A stretch of DNA of 64,000 nt from positions 1-64,000 of the forward strand of contig NZ_JAMZEK010000006.1 in the NCBI RefSeq assembly GCF_024158035.1, read 5' to 3'. Numbering within the stretch: the first letter of the stretch is position 1; every line of letters starts with the position of its first letter. The notes below the pieces were generated by a model. The model made no database searches. It was not told the DNA's origin and worked only from the letters and a program-made list of their open reading frames with translations. Source of the DNA: Dyella lutea. GTDB lineage: Bacteria > Pseudomonadota > Gammaproteobacteria > Xanthomonadales > Rhodanobacteraceae. This document shows positions 36,223 to 46,773 of this stretch, one piece after another. A program made the position numbers and the translations under genes.

Positions 36223-36582
36223 TCAGTTGATGGTTGTCGGGCCGCTGTCCAACATCACTCGCCGCACCGCATCCAAGCGGGCAATGCGCAACCTGTCCCG
36301 CTCCGTCAGTCCACCTTCCAATTCGATGATGAAGCTCGTATAGGCCTCATCGACACTCGGATCTCCGTAGGGGACGTACCGCCCATCTCCGAAATTGTAG
36401 GCCCCCGGGATGCGTGTGCCGTCCAAAGGGGCCGAGATCCTTTGCGCCCTGGCATCATCGATGAGCGGCGATAAAGACTGCAGAAGATCCCGCACATCCT
36501 CGCTGTCCGGATATTGCTGCAGCACCCACTCCAGATGCTCGGCTGCTTCCTTGAGCTTTGCTGGGTCGATGGCTTGGGTCAT
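36223..36582 (-). CDS. Array paralogue 2, candidate immunity protein
   Basis: A 119-residue cytosolic paralogue starting MTQAIDPAKLKEAAEHLEWVL, with the conserved IPGAYNFGDGRYVPYGDPSVD block and C-terminus TTIN. ATG at 36582 aligns with the starts of the other copies. Its last 15 or so coding bases are shared with array gene 3 (TTGATGGTTGTCGG on the plus strand), evidence of duplication. It may protect against an effector variant not now encoded here, or act with copy 1. Confidence 0.7.
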   Translation of the reverse strand: MTQAIDPAKLKEAAEHLEWVLQQYPDSEDVRDLLQSLSPLIDDARAQRISAPLDGTRIPGAYNFGDGRYVPYGDPSVDEAYTSFIIELEGGLTERDRLRIARLDAVRRVMLDSGPTTIN

Positions 36583-36703
36583 GGCACGCTGTCCTCGAGT
36601 AACCGGTAAATTGGATCGCACGATTCTTGTGCAGGTAGTCCGCGTTGTGTGCGGCAGGCCGCTTCAAGGGCAAGTCACTACACGCACGCAAACACGAATG
36701 TAG
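36583..36703 (-). repeat. 121-bp spacer repeat, copy 2
   Basis: Spacer between array genes 3 and 2, equal in length and homologous to 36102-36222. It contains no gene. Confidence 0.75.
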
Positions 36704-37063
36704 TCAGTTGATGGTTGTCGGGTCGCTGTCCGACATCGCCTGCCTCATGGCATCCATGCGCGCGATGCGCTCTTTGTCTTCTTCGGAAAGGCCCCCTTCG
36801 ATCTCGTCCACGAAATCGGAGTACGCGTTGTCGACATTGGGCTCCCGGTACGGGATGAATCGACCATCCGTGAAGTCATAAGCACCTGGGACATCGCTAC
36901 CGTTGATCGGCACGAGTACACGCCCTGCTTTGGCTTCTTCAATCAAAGCCGACAGCGACGTCAACAGACTCTTCACCTCGTCACTGTCCGGGTACTGGTG
37001 AAGCACCCATTCCAGGCGCTCCGCAGCATTCTCGAGTTTTTGGGAATCGATGGTTTTCGCCAT
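36704..37063 (-). CDS. Array paralogue 3, candidate immunity protein
   Basis: A 119-residue paralogue (MAKTIDSQKLENAAERLEWVL...VPGAYDFTDGRFIPY...GGLSEEDKERIARMDAMRQAM). ATG at 37063 is preceded by a strong GGAGGGGG ribosome site, the clearest in the array. It is the same length as copy 2 but clearly diverged in the N-terminal half, so the duplication is not recent or the copies are under diversifying selection. Confidence 0.72.
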   Translation of the reverse strand: MAKTIDSQKLENAAERLEWVLHQYPDSDEVKSLLTSLSALIEEAKAGRVLVPINGSDVPGAYDFTDGRFIPYREPNVDNAYSDFVDEIEGGLSEEDKERIARMDAMRQAMSDSDPTTIN

Positions 37064-37146
37064 GACACACCCCCTCCAGTTCAACCCGACCCTTCGAACC
37101 ACTACCCTTCCAGATCGCTCTCGCGGCCGCATGAATGTGGGCACGA

Positions 37147-37494
37147 TCAACGACCTCTCGTTGTCCTGTCTCCCCGAGCGCTATCGAGCCTGCGAACGAT
37201 GTCCTTCATGTCCTCACTAAAACCACCACCCATCTCCGTTATAAACCGGGAGTAGGCGCCGTTTACGCTGGGGCGCCTGTAGGCCATGTAGCGCCCATCC
37301 CCGAAGTTCCACGTCCCGGGGATATCCGTGCGGATCACGGGCGCAAGCACGCGACCTTGCAGCGCATCCTCGATAAGCGGTGAGAGCGCCTGCAAGAGGG
37401 CTTGCACATCATCGTTGTCCGGGTATTGCCTGAGCACCCAGTCAAGATGTTCGGCGGCTTCCTTGAGCTTTGCGGGGTCGATGGCCTGGGTCAT
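37147..37494 (-). CDS. Array paralogue 4, candidate immunity protein
   Basis: A 115-residue paralogue (MTQAIDPAKLKEAAEHLDWVL...IPGTWNFGDGRYMAY...GGGFSEDMKDIVRRLDSARG). The Ala-Tyr of the IPGAYNF block is Thr-Trp here and the C-terminus is shortened and basic. Its downstream spacer (37064-37146) is unrelated to the 121-bp repeat. Cytosolic, no signal peptide. Confidence 0.7.
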   Translation of the reverse strand: MTQAIDPAKLKEAAEHLDWVLRQYPDNDDVQALLQALSPLIEDALQGRVLAPVIRTDIPGTWNFGDGRYMAYRRPSVNGAYSRFITEMGGGFSEDMKDIVRRLDSARGDRTTRGR

Positions 37495-37617
37495 GGCAAG
37501 TTCCCGTTGCGCACTGGGGAGTATCGGATCGTCGATTCCTTGCGCCAGGGTCCCGGTATGCGCGAGCTCCCTTCCATAACGGCCGGGGCACCTGTCGGAC
37601 CGCGCCAGCAGAAGCAG

Positions 37618-37975
37618 TCAGCTGCCACTTGTCTGGCCACCAGTGACCATCGCTTGCCGCATGGCATCGATGCGCGCAAGGAGCAACTTGTCCCGCTCCG
37701 TCAGCCCACCTTCGAGTTCGATGATGAAGCGGGCGTAGGCGTCACCGACACTCGGCTCCTTGTAGGGTACGTAGCGCCCATCTCCGTGGTTATACGCACC
37801 GGGGACGCGAATACCGTCCATAGGCTCTGAGATCTTTCCCGCCTTGGCGTTCTCAATGAGGGGGCGCAGAGACTGCAGAAGGCTGTACATCCTCCGCATC
37901 GGGGTGCTGCTTCAGCACCCACTCCAGGTGCTCGGCGGCTGACTTGAGACGTATGGGATCGATCGCCTGGGCCAT
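37618..37975 (-). pseudogene. Array paralogue 5, frameshifted
   Basis: The N-terminal part (MAQAIDPIRLKSAAEHLEWVLKQHPDAEDVQ, start 37975) and the remainder (SLLQSLRPLIENAKAGKIS...MRQAMVTGGQTSGS) are in different frames. Compared with the sister genes, two bases (AG) are missing between DVQ and the following Ser/Leu codons, at about 37882/37883. Everything else is intact, so the break is recent, or is a sequencing error. It is the first gene of the array in transcription order. Confidence 0.72.
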
Positions 37976-38003
37976 GGACACGCTCCGTGTGCTGTGTGCG
38001 AAG

Positions 38004-38030
38004 GGTGGCACGGCTTGCGATGGTGCCACC
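38004..38030. promoter_or_regulatory. Inverted repeat at the head of the immunity array
   Basis: GGTGGCAC and GTGCCACC form a perfect 8-bp inverted repeat with an 11-base spacer, 29-55 bases upstream of the first array gene. It may be an operator or a hairpin in the leader; no clear -10/-35 is visible. Confidence 0.4.
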
Positions 38031-38087
38031 GTGATGCCCGCCGCGAAGTAGGCGTTTTCCCGAGTTTCGGTGCGGCGAGGCCGCCAA

Positions 38088-38116
38088 AGAAAAAGCCCCG
38101 CATCGCGGGGCTTTTT
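38088..38116 (-). terminator. purA terminator
   Basis: A 12-bp stem (AAAAAGCCCCGC/GCGGGGCTTTTT, loop ATC) lies 23 bases past the purA stop. The arms carry A and T tracts, so it can work in both directions. Its near-copy is at 33551-33576. Confidence 0.9.
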
Positions 38117-38138
38117 CGTGTCACGCCTTGCCGGAAGC

Positions 38139-39533
<1,395 letters not shown>

Positions 39534-39625
39534 TCACGCCCGCGCGCGACGCACCCTCTGGACTCGTGGCCAGAGCCTCGTGGAACGGGCCGATCGGCGG
39601 CCCGCCGGTGTGTCGCGAACGTGTC

Positions 39626-40492
39626 TCAGCGCTTTCCGGCGCTGTTCTGGAAATACTGCAGGAACGGATCGTCCGGCTTGATGACAAGCACGTTCTTGCC
39701 ATCGTCGAAGGCGTGACGATACGCCTGCATGGATCGATAGAACGCGAAGAATTCCGGATCCTGACCGTAGGCCTGGGCGTAGATCAGCGCGGCCTGGGCG
39801 TCGCCCTCGCCGCGGATCTTGGCGGCGTCACGGTCGGCGTCGGCACGCAGCACCTGGGCCTGGCGGTCGGCGTCGGCGGTGACCGTGGTGGCCATCTGCT
39901 CACCGGTGTAGCGCAGCTCGTTGGCCAGCTGCAGGCGCTCGGCCTTCATGCGCTTGTAGACCGAGTCGCTGACCTCGTTGGGCAGCTCGATCTGCTTGAT
40001 GCGCACGTCCACCACCTCGATGCCGAGACTCTTGCGGGAGGCCAGGTCGGTCTGCTCGCGCACCTTGTTGGTGATGTCGCGGCGGCCGCCGGAGATCAGC
40101 TCCTGCAGGGTGCGGCTGTTGAATTCGAAGCGCAGCGCGTTCTTGACGATGGGGCTCAGCCGCTGGGCGGCCTGCACCGGGTCGCCGCCGGTGGCGCGGT
40201 AGTAGTCGGCGTTGTTGGCGATGCGCCACTTCACGTAGAAGTCGACGTTGACGCTTTTCTTCTCCGAGGTGAGGTAGCGCTCGGGGCTGGCGTCCATGGT
40301 GAGGATGCGGTTGTCGAAGCGCATCACCTGCTGCAGCACCGGCAGCTTGAAGTGCAGGCCGGGCTGGTCGCCGGTGCGCACGATGCGGCCGAACTGCAGC
40401 AACAGCGCGGACTGCCCCTCGCCCACCACGTACATGCTGTTGAGGCCGAGCAGGGCCAGCACGATCACGGCGATGATGGCGGAGATCTTCAT
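39626..40492 (-). CDS. hflC: HflC, modulator of FtsH protease
   Basis: A 288-residue SPFH/prohibitin protein with one N-terminal membrane helix (about 4-22) and the band-7 domain (MYVVGEGQSALLLQFG onward). A coiled-coil segment rich in Ala/Asp/Arg follows (about 195-240). With HflK it forms a large periplasmic cage around FtsH and controls membrane-protein degradation. Its start overlaps the hflK stop by 4 bases (ATGA). Confidence 0.96.
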   Translation of the reverse strand: MKISAIIAVIVLALLGLNSMYVVGEGQSALLLQFGRIVRTGDQPGLHFKLPVLQQVMRFDNRILTMDASPERYLTSEKKSVNVDFYVKWRIANNADYYRATGGDPVQAAQRLSPIVKNALRFEFNSRTLQELISGGRRDITNKVREQTDLASRKSLGIEVVDVRIKQIELPNEVSDSVYKRMKAERLQLANELRYTGEQMATTVTADADRQAQVLRADADRDAAKIRGEGDAQAALIYAQAYGQDPEFFAFYRSMQAYRHAFDDGKNVLVIKPDDPFLQYFQNSAGKR

Positions 40493-41637
40493 GGCTGCTT
40501 CTCCTGCGAGGCTGCATCGGCGCTGACCGTGGCCCCCGGGCTGAGCTTGCTGCCCAGGCCCGCCGGCAGGTTGATGATGTTGCGACCGCCGGAGCCGTCG
40601 ACCACCTTCGGGTTGCGCGCCATCACGTCTTCCATGGTTTCCAGCCACAGCCGCTGGCGGGTCACCGCCGGGGCGGCCTTGTATTCCTTCAGCAGCAGGT
40701 TGAATCGCTCGGCGTCGCCGGTGGCGCGGGCGATGCGCTCGGCCTTGTCGCCCTTGGCCTGGGCGATGATGCGGGCCGCCTCGCCGGTGGCCTGCGGGAT
40801 CACCTGGTTGGCGTAGGCATGGGCCTTGTTGACCGCGCTCTGCTTGTCTTCGCGGGCGGCGTTGACGTCGTCGAAGGCGGCCTTCACCTCGTCAGGCGGG
40901 GCCACGTTCTGGAAGCTGACGTCGGTGACCTGCAGGCCGGCGTGGTAGCTGTCCAGCGTGTGCTGCAGGGCGTCCAGGGTCTGCTGCTGCAGGGTGATGC
41001 GGTCGTCCTTGCCCGGCTTGGCCGCCGCCAGCTTCGCGGCGGTCGCGGCGCTCGCCGAGGCAGCCGAAGCCGGCAGCGAATCGGCGGCGTCGCCCGGGCT
41101 GGTGAGGATCTCGTCCATCGAATGCGCACCGACCACCGAGCGCACCGCCGCTTCGGCGGCCTGGGCCAGGGTGTCGTCCGGATCGTTGGTGGAGAACAGG
41201 TACTGGCGCGGGTCGGAGACCTGGTACTGCACGTTGTAGGCGACCGAGATGATGTTCTCGTCGCTGGTGAGCATGCGCACCTGGCCGACCTGGGCGCGGA
41301 TGCGCGTGGTCTCGACCTTGGCCACCGTCTCGATCGGCGCGGGCAGCTTGAAGTGGAAGCCCGGCGTGAGCGTGCGCGAATACTTGCCGAAGCGCAGCAC
41401 GACGCCGGTCTGGCTGGTGTTGATGACGGTGGCACTGGACACCAGCAGCCACGCCAGCAGCACCGCCAGCACGATGGTGAAGATGCCGCCGGGGCCACCG
41501 CCGAGCTTGCCGAAGCGCTGGCGCAGCCGCTTGAGCAGCTGGTCCAGGCCGTTCGGGCCGCTGTTGCCGTTCGGGCGGTTGTTCTTGCCCCAGGGGTCGC
41601 GTTGTCCGTCGTTCTTGCCGGGTTCGTTCCAGGCCAT
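40489..41637 (-). CDS. hflK: HflK, modulator of FtsH protease
   Basis: A 382-residue partner of HflC. It has the typical Gly/Asn/Pro-rich cytosolic N-terminus (NEPGKNDGQRDPWG), one membrane helix (about 58-77) and the SPFH domain. An Ala/Ser-rich insert at about 203-225 (SLPASAASASAATAAKLAAAK) is longer than in E. coli. ATG at 41637 has AAGGAG upstream. Confidence 0.95.
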   Translation of the reverse strand: MAWNEPGKNDGQRDPWGKNNRPNGNSGPNGLDQLLKRLRQRFGKLGGGPGGIFTIVLAVLLAWLLVSSATVINTSQTGVVLRFGKYSRTLTPGFHFKLPAPIETVAKVETTRIRAQVGQVRMLTSDENIISVAYNVQYQVSDPRQYLFSTNDPDDTLAQAAEAAVRSVVGAHSMDEILTSPGDAADSLPASAASASAATAAKLAAAKPGKDDRITLQQQTLDALQHTLDSYHAGLQVTDVSFQNVAPPDEVKAAFDDVNAAREDKQSAVNKAHAYANQVIPQATGEAARIIAQAKGDKAERIARATGDAERFNLLLKEYKAAPAVTRQRLWLETMEDVMARNPKVVDGSGGRNIINLPAGLGSKLSPGATVSADAASQEKQP

Positions 41638-41805
41638 GGTCAGTCTCCTTGGGGCCGCTGGGAGGCCGGCAAATACAGCCGGAACACAGGTGTGACGGGT
41701 TGGGTCATGACTCGATCGGGCACGCTTGGCGTGAAGGTCCGCCCCGAGGGGCACCACAGGCACAAAACGGGCGCAATTCTACCAGAGCCGTCCGGCGCCT
41801 GCGGG

Positions 41806-43119
41806 TCACTCCAGCGGCGGGGCGGTGCGTTCGAGCAGGTCGCGCAGCAGCACGGCATCGCCGCCGAGGCCGCCGCTCAGCGGAGCGATGACGCTGCGCG
41901 GGGCGTCGATGTCCAGGTGCCAGCCGTCCTCGTCGACCCGCTCGCCAGCGATCGCGCCGGCCGCCTTGAGCCGTGCATGCAGGCGACCGGCCGACAGCGG
42001 CAGGCGCAGCTCGGAACGCACGCGTTCGCCGCCGAGCAGTTCGCCCAGCGCCTCGCGCAACAGCTCCAGCCCCTGCCCCGTGCCGGCGGACAGCCACACC
42101 TGCACCGGACGGCCCTCGCCGTCGCGGACGATGCGCGGCTCGGCGCCGGCCAGGTCGATCTTGTTCATCACGTGCAGCTGCGGCAGGTCGCCGGCGCCGA
42201 TCTCTTCCAGCACGCCGTCGACCACGCGGTGCAGGCGGTCGCGCTCCTCGTCGGCGGCGTCGCTGACGTGCAGCAGCAGGTCGGCGTCGCGCGCCTCGGC
42301 CAGGGTGCCGCGGAAGGCGGCGACCAGGTCGTGCGGCAGGTCGCGCACGAAGCCCACGGTGTCGGCGATCACCGCCGGGCCGCAGCTGAGGTCCTCGATG
42401 CGCCGTACGGTGGGGTCGAGCGTGGCGAACAGCTGGTCGGCGGCATACACGCCGCCGGCGGTGATCGCGTTGAACAGGGTGGACTTGCCGGCGTTGGTGT
42501 AGCCGACCAGGGCCACCCGCGGCACCGTGTTGCGCAACCGCGCGCGGCGTTGCTGGCCGCGCTGCACCTGCACCTTCTCCAGCCGCTTGGTGAGCATCTT
42601 CACCCGCTCGGCGAGCAGCCGGCGGTCGGTTTCCAGCTGGGTCTCGCCCGGGCCGCGGTTGCCGATGGCACCGCCGCGCTGGGCATCCAGGTGGGTCCAG
42701 CCGCGCACCAGCCGGGTGGCGATGTGCTTGAGCTGGGCCAGCTCCACTTCCAGCTTGCCTTCGTGCGAGCGGGCGCGCTGGGCGAAGATGTCCAGGATCA
42801 GCCCAGCGCGGTCGACCACGCGCACGCCCAGGTGTTTTTCCAGGTTGCGCTCCTGCACCGGGCTGAGCAGGTGGTCGACCAGCACCAGGTCGGCCTCGAC
42901 CGCGCGGGCCATCTCGGCCACCTCGTCGGCCTTGCCGGTGCCGATGTAGAAGCGCGGGTTGGGCACGTCCACGCGCGCCGGCACCGTGCCGAGGATCTCG
43001 GCACCGGCGGATTTGGCCAGCTCGGCGAACTCTTCCGCGCGACGCGCGGCGTCGCCCTCGCCGCGCGAATGCGGCTGGACGAGCAAGGCGCGGTCGCCTC
43101 TCTTCTGTCTATCGAACAC
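41806..43119 (-). CDS. hflX: HflX ribosome-associated GTPase
   Basis: A 437-residue GTPase that splits or rescues stalled 70S ribosomes under stress. It contains the N-terminal HflX domain, the linker GNRGPGETQLETDRR, and the G domain with P-loop GYTNAGKS (206-213), DTVGFVRDLP and NKID. It lies between hfq and hflK as in other gammaproteobacteria. Confidence 0.97.
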   Translation of the reverse strand: MFDRQKRGDRALLVQPHSRGEGDAARRAEEFAELAKSAGAEILGTVPARVDVPNPRFYIGTGKADEVAEMARAVEADLVLVDHLLSPVQERNLEKHLGVRVVDRAGLILDIFAQRARSHEGKLEVELAQLKHIATRLVRGWTHLDAQRGGAIGNRGPGETQLETDRRLLAERVKMLTKRLEKVQVQRGQQRRARLRNTVPRVALVGYTNAGKSTLFNAITAGGVYAADQLFATLDPTVRRIEDLSCGPAVIADTVGFVRDLPHDLVAAFRGTLAEARDADLLLHVSDAADEERDRLHRVVDGVLEEIGAGDLPQLHVMNKIDLAGAEPRIVRDGEGRPVQVWLSAGTGQGLELLREALGELLGGERVRSELRLPLSAGRLHARLKAAGAIAGERVDEDGWHLDIDAPRSVIAPLSGGLGGDAVLLRDLLERTAPPLE

Positions 43120-43213
43120 GGGGGCTTGCGGCTCCGGCGGATGGAACGTCCCAAGCTGGGGGCGACGCCGGCGCGATCAAGCGGGCGGCCGCGTCACGGC
43201 CGCCCGCCTGGAG

Positions 43214-43483
43214 TCAGGCCTCGGCGTCGGCCGCCGTGGCAGGCGTCTCGGACTGGCCCTCGTGGCCATTGCCCACCCGCACGTTGCGACTGGGCACCAC
43301 GGTGGAGATAGCGTGCTTGTAGACCATCTGGCTGACCTGGTTGCGCAAAAGCACCACGAACTGGTCGAAGGACTCGACCGTGCCCTGCAGCTTGATGCCG
43401 TTCACCAGGTAGATGGACACCGGGATGCGCTCGCGGCGCAGGGCGTTGAGAAAAGGATCCTGCAAAGACTGCCCCTTGGACAT
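43214..43483 (-). CDS. hfq: RNA chaperone Hfq
   Basis: An 89-residue Hfq. Sm1 and Sm2 motifs are clear: [38 protein letters not shown], and [13 protein letters not shown] short acidic C-terminal tail ([15 protein letters not shown]) follows. It pairs small RNAs with mRNAs. ATG at 43483 ([13 protein letters not shown]) is the universal start. Confidence 0.98.
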   Translation of the reverse strand: MSKGQSLQDPFLNALRRERIPVSIYLVNGIKLQGTVESFDQFVVLLRNQVSQMVYKHAISTVVPSRNVRVGNGHEGQSETPATAADAEA

Positions 43484-43642
43484 TGTTCTGGTTCTCCCCC
43501 GTCTGATGCGGCGATCCGGACAAAAAAAGCGGGGGATGCCCGCTCCGGACCAAGTGCGGTGGATCTTAACCGCTTTTAAATCGGGGGCGAAAGCGCCGCG
43601 ACACGCTGGATGGCGGATCGCGATGGCTGTCACATCAGGCAT

Positions 43643-44593
43643 TTACCCGGCATGTCCGAGGAACGGCTCCAGCGCGTCGACGGCACGCCCGGTCAGGCCC
43701 GCGCGCTCCGGATCGAGCACGCGCGCGTCCAGCTCGCTGCGCAGCCAGGTGATCTGCCGCTTGGCCAGCTGGCGGGTGGCGTAGATACCGCGGTCGCGCA
43801 GTTCGGCGGCGTCGAAGGCGCCGTCCAGGTGCTGCCAGGCCTGGCGGTAGCCGACCGCGCGAATCGCCGGCAGGTCGGCATGCAGGTCGCCGCGGGCCTT
43901 GAGCGCACGCACTTCGTCGAGGAAGCCGGCGGCCAGCATGGCGTCGAAACGTTCGGCGATGCGCGCGTGCAGCGGCGCACGGTCGGCCGGCAGCAGGGCC
44001 AGCTTCATCACCCGCCACGGGAACGGCTCGCGGCGCTGGCTGCCCTGCAACTCGGAGATCGGCCGGCCGGTGAGCGCGATCACCTCCAGTGCGCGCTGGA
44101 TGCGCTGGGCATCGTGAATGCCGATGCGCGCGGCGGCGACCGGGTCCTGCCCGGTGAGCCGGGCGTGCAGTTCGGGCCAGCCGATCTCCGCGGCCTCGGC
44201 GCCGATCTGCGCACGCAGCTCGGCATCCGCCTCCGGCAGCGCCGACAGCCCCTGCTGCAGGGCACGGAAATACAGCCCGGTACCGCCGACCAGCAGCGGC
44301 ACCCTGCCCGCCGCGGTGATCGCCCGCATCGCCTCCAGCGCGTCGGCGCGGAAGTCGGCGGCCGAATACGGTTCGGCCGGGTCGCGGATGTCGATCAACG
44401 CGTGCGGGTAGCGCGCCAGCGTGGCGGCATCGGGCTTGGCGCTACCGATATCCAGGCCGCGGTAGACCAGCGCCGAGTCCACGCTGACGAGGGCGACCGG
44501 GAAGCGATCGGCCAGCGTGCAGGCGAGTGCGGTCTTGCCCGACGCGGTCGGGCCCATCAGGAAGATCGCGAGCGGTCGCGCATCGGTAGTCAT
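43643..44593 (-). CDS. miaA: tRNA dimethylallyltransferase
   Basis: A 316-residue enzyme adding an isopentenyl group to A37 of tRNAs reading UNN codons. The P-loop GPTASGKT is at 14-21, followed by [26 protein letters not shown] and the C-terminal [12 protein letters not shown]. First gene of the miaA-hfq-hflX-hflKC-purA set; divergent from the Gly/His-rich exported protein. Confidence 0.97.
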   Translation of the reverse strand: MTTDARPLAIFLMGPTASGKTALACTLADRFPVALVSVDSALVYRGLDIGSAKPDAATLARYPHALIDIRDPAEPYSAADFRADALEAMRAITAAGRVPLLVGGTGLYFRALQQGLSALPEADAELRAQIGAEAAEIGWPELHARLTGQDPVAAARIGIHDAQRIQRALEVIALTGRPISELQGSQRREPFPWRVMKLALLPADRAPLHARIAERFDAMLAAGFLDEVRALKARGDLHADLPAIRAVGYRQAWQHLDGAFDAAELRDRGIYATRQLAKRQITWLRSELDARVLDPERAGLTGRAVDALEPFLGHAG

Positions 44594-44694
44594 CCGGCAA
44601 GTGTAGAGACAGCCGCCTGCGGGTGGGCCGGGTCAACGGCAACCGCCGACCACACGTTGCCTGCCCACCCCGCCTTTGCGCCCAGGCCACGCCG

Positions 44695-45450
44695 ATGCCA
44701 CGACTGTCCCTCTACCATGCACCGGCGCTCGCCCTGGCCCTGCTGTGCTGCGCATCGCCAGCCTTGCGCGCGGCCGCGCCCGACACGGCGGACCTCAGCG
44801 GCATCTGGCGGCTGGATGATGGCGCCAGCAACGCACCCGCGGCGGTGGAAGCGCTGCTCCGGTACGAGGCGACGCGCGAACAGTCGCCGCAGCTGCCGCA
44901 CCCGCCCGGGAGCTCCAGCACCGGCGCGGGGCGCCCGGCCAATGGCGCCGGACAGCATCATGAAGGCATCGGTGGTGGCGGTTTCGGCGGACGCGGCGGC
45001 GGCATGGGCGGCGGCGGCTTCGGTGGTCACGCAGGTGGCATGGGCGGCGGACACCATGGCGGGCGCCACCACGGCGGCGACAGGCCGTCCGGCGACCATG
45101 CAAGCGCGGCGCCGACGCACTTCGCCACACCGCCCTGGCTGGACGACGACGGCGTGCTGATCGTGCAGGAGGAGGCCCATGCCCTGCAGTTGCGACTGGA
45201 TTCCGGCACCCAGCTCGACCTGCGCTTTGGCCATCCGGCGCAGCAGGGATTCAACGGCAGCGCGCTGGTGCGCAGCTTCCGCGACGCCGTCGGGGTGCAT
45301 GTGGAGATGCGCTACGCCGATGGCTCACGGCTCACCCAGGACTGGGCGCTCGGCGCCGACCGCCGGCATCTGGTGCTGCACCAGCGGTGGCAGCTGCCGT
45401 CGCTGCAGCGCCCGGTGGACTTCGTGCAGGTCTACCAGCGGCTGAACTGA
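44695..45450 (+). CDS. Exported protein with Gly/His-rich repeat, function unknown
   Basis: A 251-residue protein with a signal peptide (1-27, ALRAAA). The N-terminal part of the mature chain begins [13 protein letters not shown], like small secreted beta-rich domains. A central low-complexity stretch (about 84-130) repeats GGGGFGG, GGGMGG and [12 protein letters not shown] and could bind metal ions through its histidines. The C-terminal about 110 residues form a compact domain ([23 protein letters not shown]...[21 protein letters not shown]). Family not recognised. ATG at 44695 begins the signal peptide. Confidence 0.8.
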   Translation: MPRLSLYHAPALALALLCCASPALRAAAPDTADLSGIWRLDDGASNAPAAVEALLRYEATREQSPQLPHPPGSSSTGAGRPANGAGQHHEGIGGGGFGGRGGGMGGGGFGGHAGGMGGGHHGGRHHGGDRPSGDHASAAPTHFATPPWLDDDGVLIVQEEAHALQLRLDSGTQLDLRFGHPAQQGFNGSALVRSFRDAVGVHVEMRYADGSRLTQDWALGADRRHLVLHQRWQLPSLQRPVDFVQVYQRLN

Positions 45451-45556
45451 GCCGCCGCATGCTGCGCTGCCGAAGCGGCGCGTGGCGCACGGCCCGTATA
45501 ATCGTCGCCCGATTCCGCGGCCGCCCCGCCGCGTCACCCCACCCACGGATGTCCCC

Positions 45557-46591
45557 ATGCCTCAGACGATGAAAGCCCTGGTCAAGCGCCACGCCGAACC
45601 CGGCATCTGGATGGAAGAAGTCCCCGTGCCCGAGGTCGGCCCGAACGAGGTGCTGATCAAGCTGGAGAAGACCGCGATCTGCGGTACCGATCTGCACATC
45701 TACAAGTGGGACGAGTGGAGCCAGCGCACGATCAAGCCGGGCCTGACCATCGGCCACGAGTTCGTCGGCCGCATCGTGGAGATCGGCCCGGGCGTGACCG
45801 GGTACAGCATCGGCGACCGCGTCTCGGCCGAAGGTCACATCGTCTGCGGCCACTGCCGCAACTGCCGCGCCGGCCGCCAGCACCTGTGCCCGAACACGGT
45901 GGGCATCGGCGTGAATCGCAGCGGCGCGTTCGCCGAATACATGACCATGCCGGCCTCCAACCTGTGGCCGATCCCCGACCAGATCCCGTCCGAGCTGGCC
46001 GCGTTCTTCGACCCCTACGGCAACGCCGCGCACTGCGCGCTGGAGTTCGACGTGATCGGCGAGGACGTGCTGATCACCGGCGCTGGCCCGATCGGCATCA
46101 TCGCGGCGGGCATCTGCAAGCACATCGGTGCGCGCAACGTGGTGGTCACCGACGTCAACGATTACCGCCTGAAGCTGGCTGCCGACATGGGCGCCACCCG
46201 CGTGGTGAACGTGGCCAACCAGTCGCTTCGCGACGTGGTGAAGGACCTGCACATCCAGGGTTTCGACGTGGGCCTGGAGATGAGCGGCAACCCGCGCGCC
46301 TTCAACGACATGCTGGAAGTGATGTACCACGGCGGCAAGATCGCCATGCTCGGCATCATGCCGCGCGGCGCCGGCATCGACTGGGACAAGGTGATCTTCA
46401 AGGGCCTCACCCTGCAGGGCATCTACGGCCGCAAGATGTACGAAACCTGGTACAAGATGACGCAGATGGTGCTGACCGGCTTCCCGCTGCAGAAGGTGCT
46501 CACCCACCAGATCGCCATCGACGACTTCCAGCGCGGCTTCGACCTGATGGCCGAAGGCCATTGCGGCAAGGTGGTCTGCAGCTGGACCTGA
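45557..46591 (+). CDS. tdh: L-threonine 3-dehydrogenase
   Basis: A 344-residue zinc-dependent NAD+ dehydrogenase oxidising threonine to 2-amino-3-ketobutyrate. Catalytic zinc residues are Cys42, His67 and Glu68; the structural zinc cysteines are 97, 100, 103 and 111; the Rossmann motif is GAGPIG. Its product is used by Kbl, encoded 3.9 kb downstream on the same strand. ATG at 45557; ATG at 45569 (MKALVK) is the E. coli-like alternative. Confidence 0.97.
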   Translation: MPQTMKALVKRHAEPGIWMEEVPVPEVGPNEVLIKLEKTAICGTDLHIYKWDEWSQRTIKPGLTIGHEFVGRIVEIGPGVTGYSIGDRVSAEGHIVCGHCRNCRAGRQHLCPNTVGIGVNRSGAFAEYMTMPASNLWPIPDQIPSELAAFFDPYGNAAHCALEFDVIGEDVLITGAGPIGIIAAGICKHIGARNVVVTDVNDYRLKLAADMGATRVVNVANQSLRDVVKDLHIQGFDVGLEMSGNPRAFNDMLEVMYHGGKIAMLGIMPRGAGIDWDKVIFKGLTLQGIYGRKMYETWYKMTQMVLTGFPLQKVLTHQIAIDDFQRGFDLMAEGHCGKVVCSWT

Positions 46592-46657
46592 GGCCACCGG
46601 CCTGATTCGCCGGCCGCCCCGCGCGGCCGGCACCGCAACTGATCCGCTGGAACTTTC

Positions 46658-46690
46658 GCCCCGCCACATCTGTGCGTCTGCGGGGCTTCT
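46658..46690 (+). terminator. Probable terminator of tdh
   Basis: GCCCCGC (46658-46664) and GCGGGGC (46680-46686) form a perfect 7-bp stem with a 15-base loop followed by TTCTTCG, 66 bases after the tdh stop. The loop is long and the T tract interrupted. Confidence 0.55.
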
Positions 46691-46773
46691 TCGTACACTT
46701 CCGTACGGGTCCGCAGGGGCAACGGAACCACCACCCGTGGCCGGCACGCGGCCGGTGCCCAGGGAGTGTTGCG

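Noticed and set aside
35751-37975. CRISPR-like array
   Set aside because: Repeats are coding paralogues with 121-bp or unrelated spacers, not short repeats with unique spacers.
22029-38116. Treating the whole 22-38 kb block as a single integrated island
   Set aside because: No integrase, tRNA end or matching repeat at the hsdR side; only the purA-tail repeats around 33.6-38.1 kb are supported.
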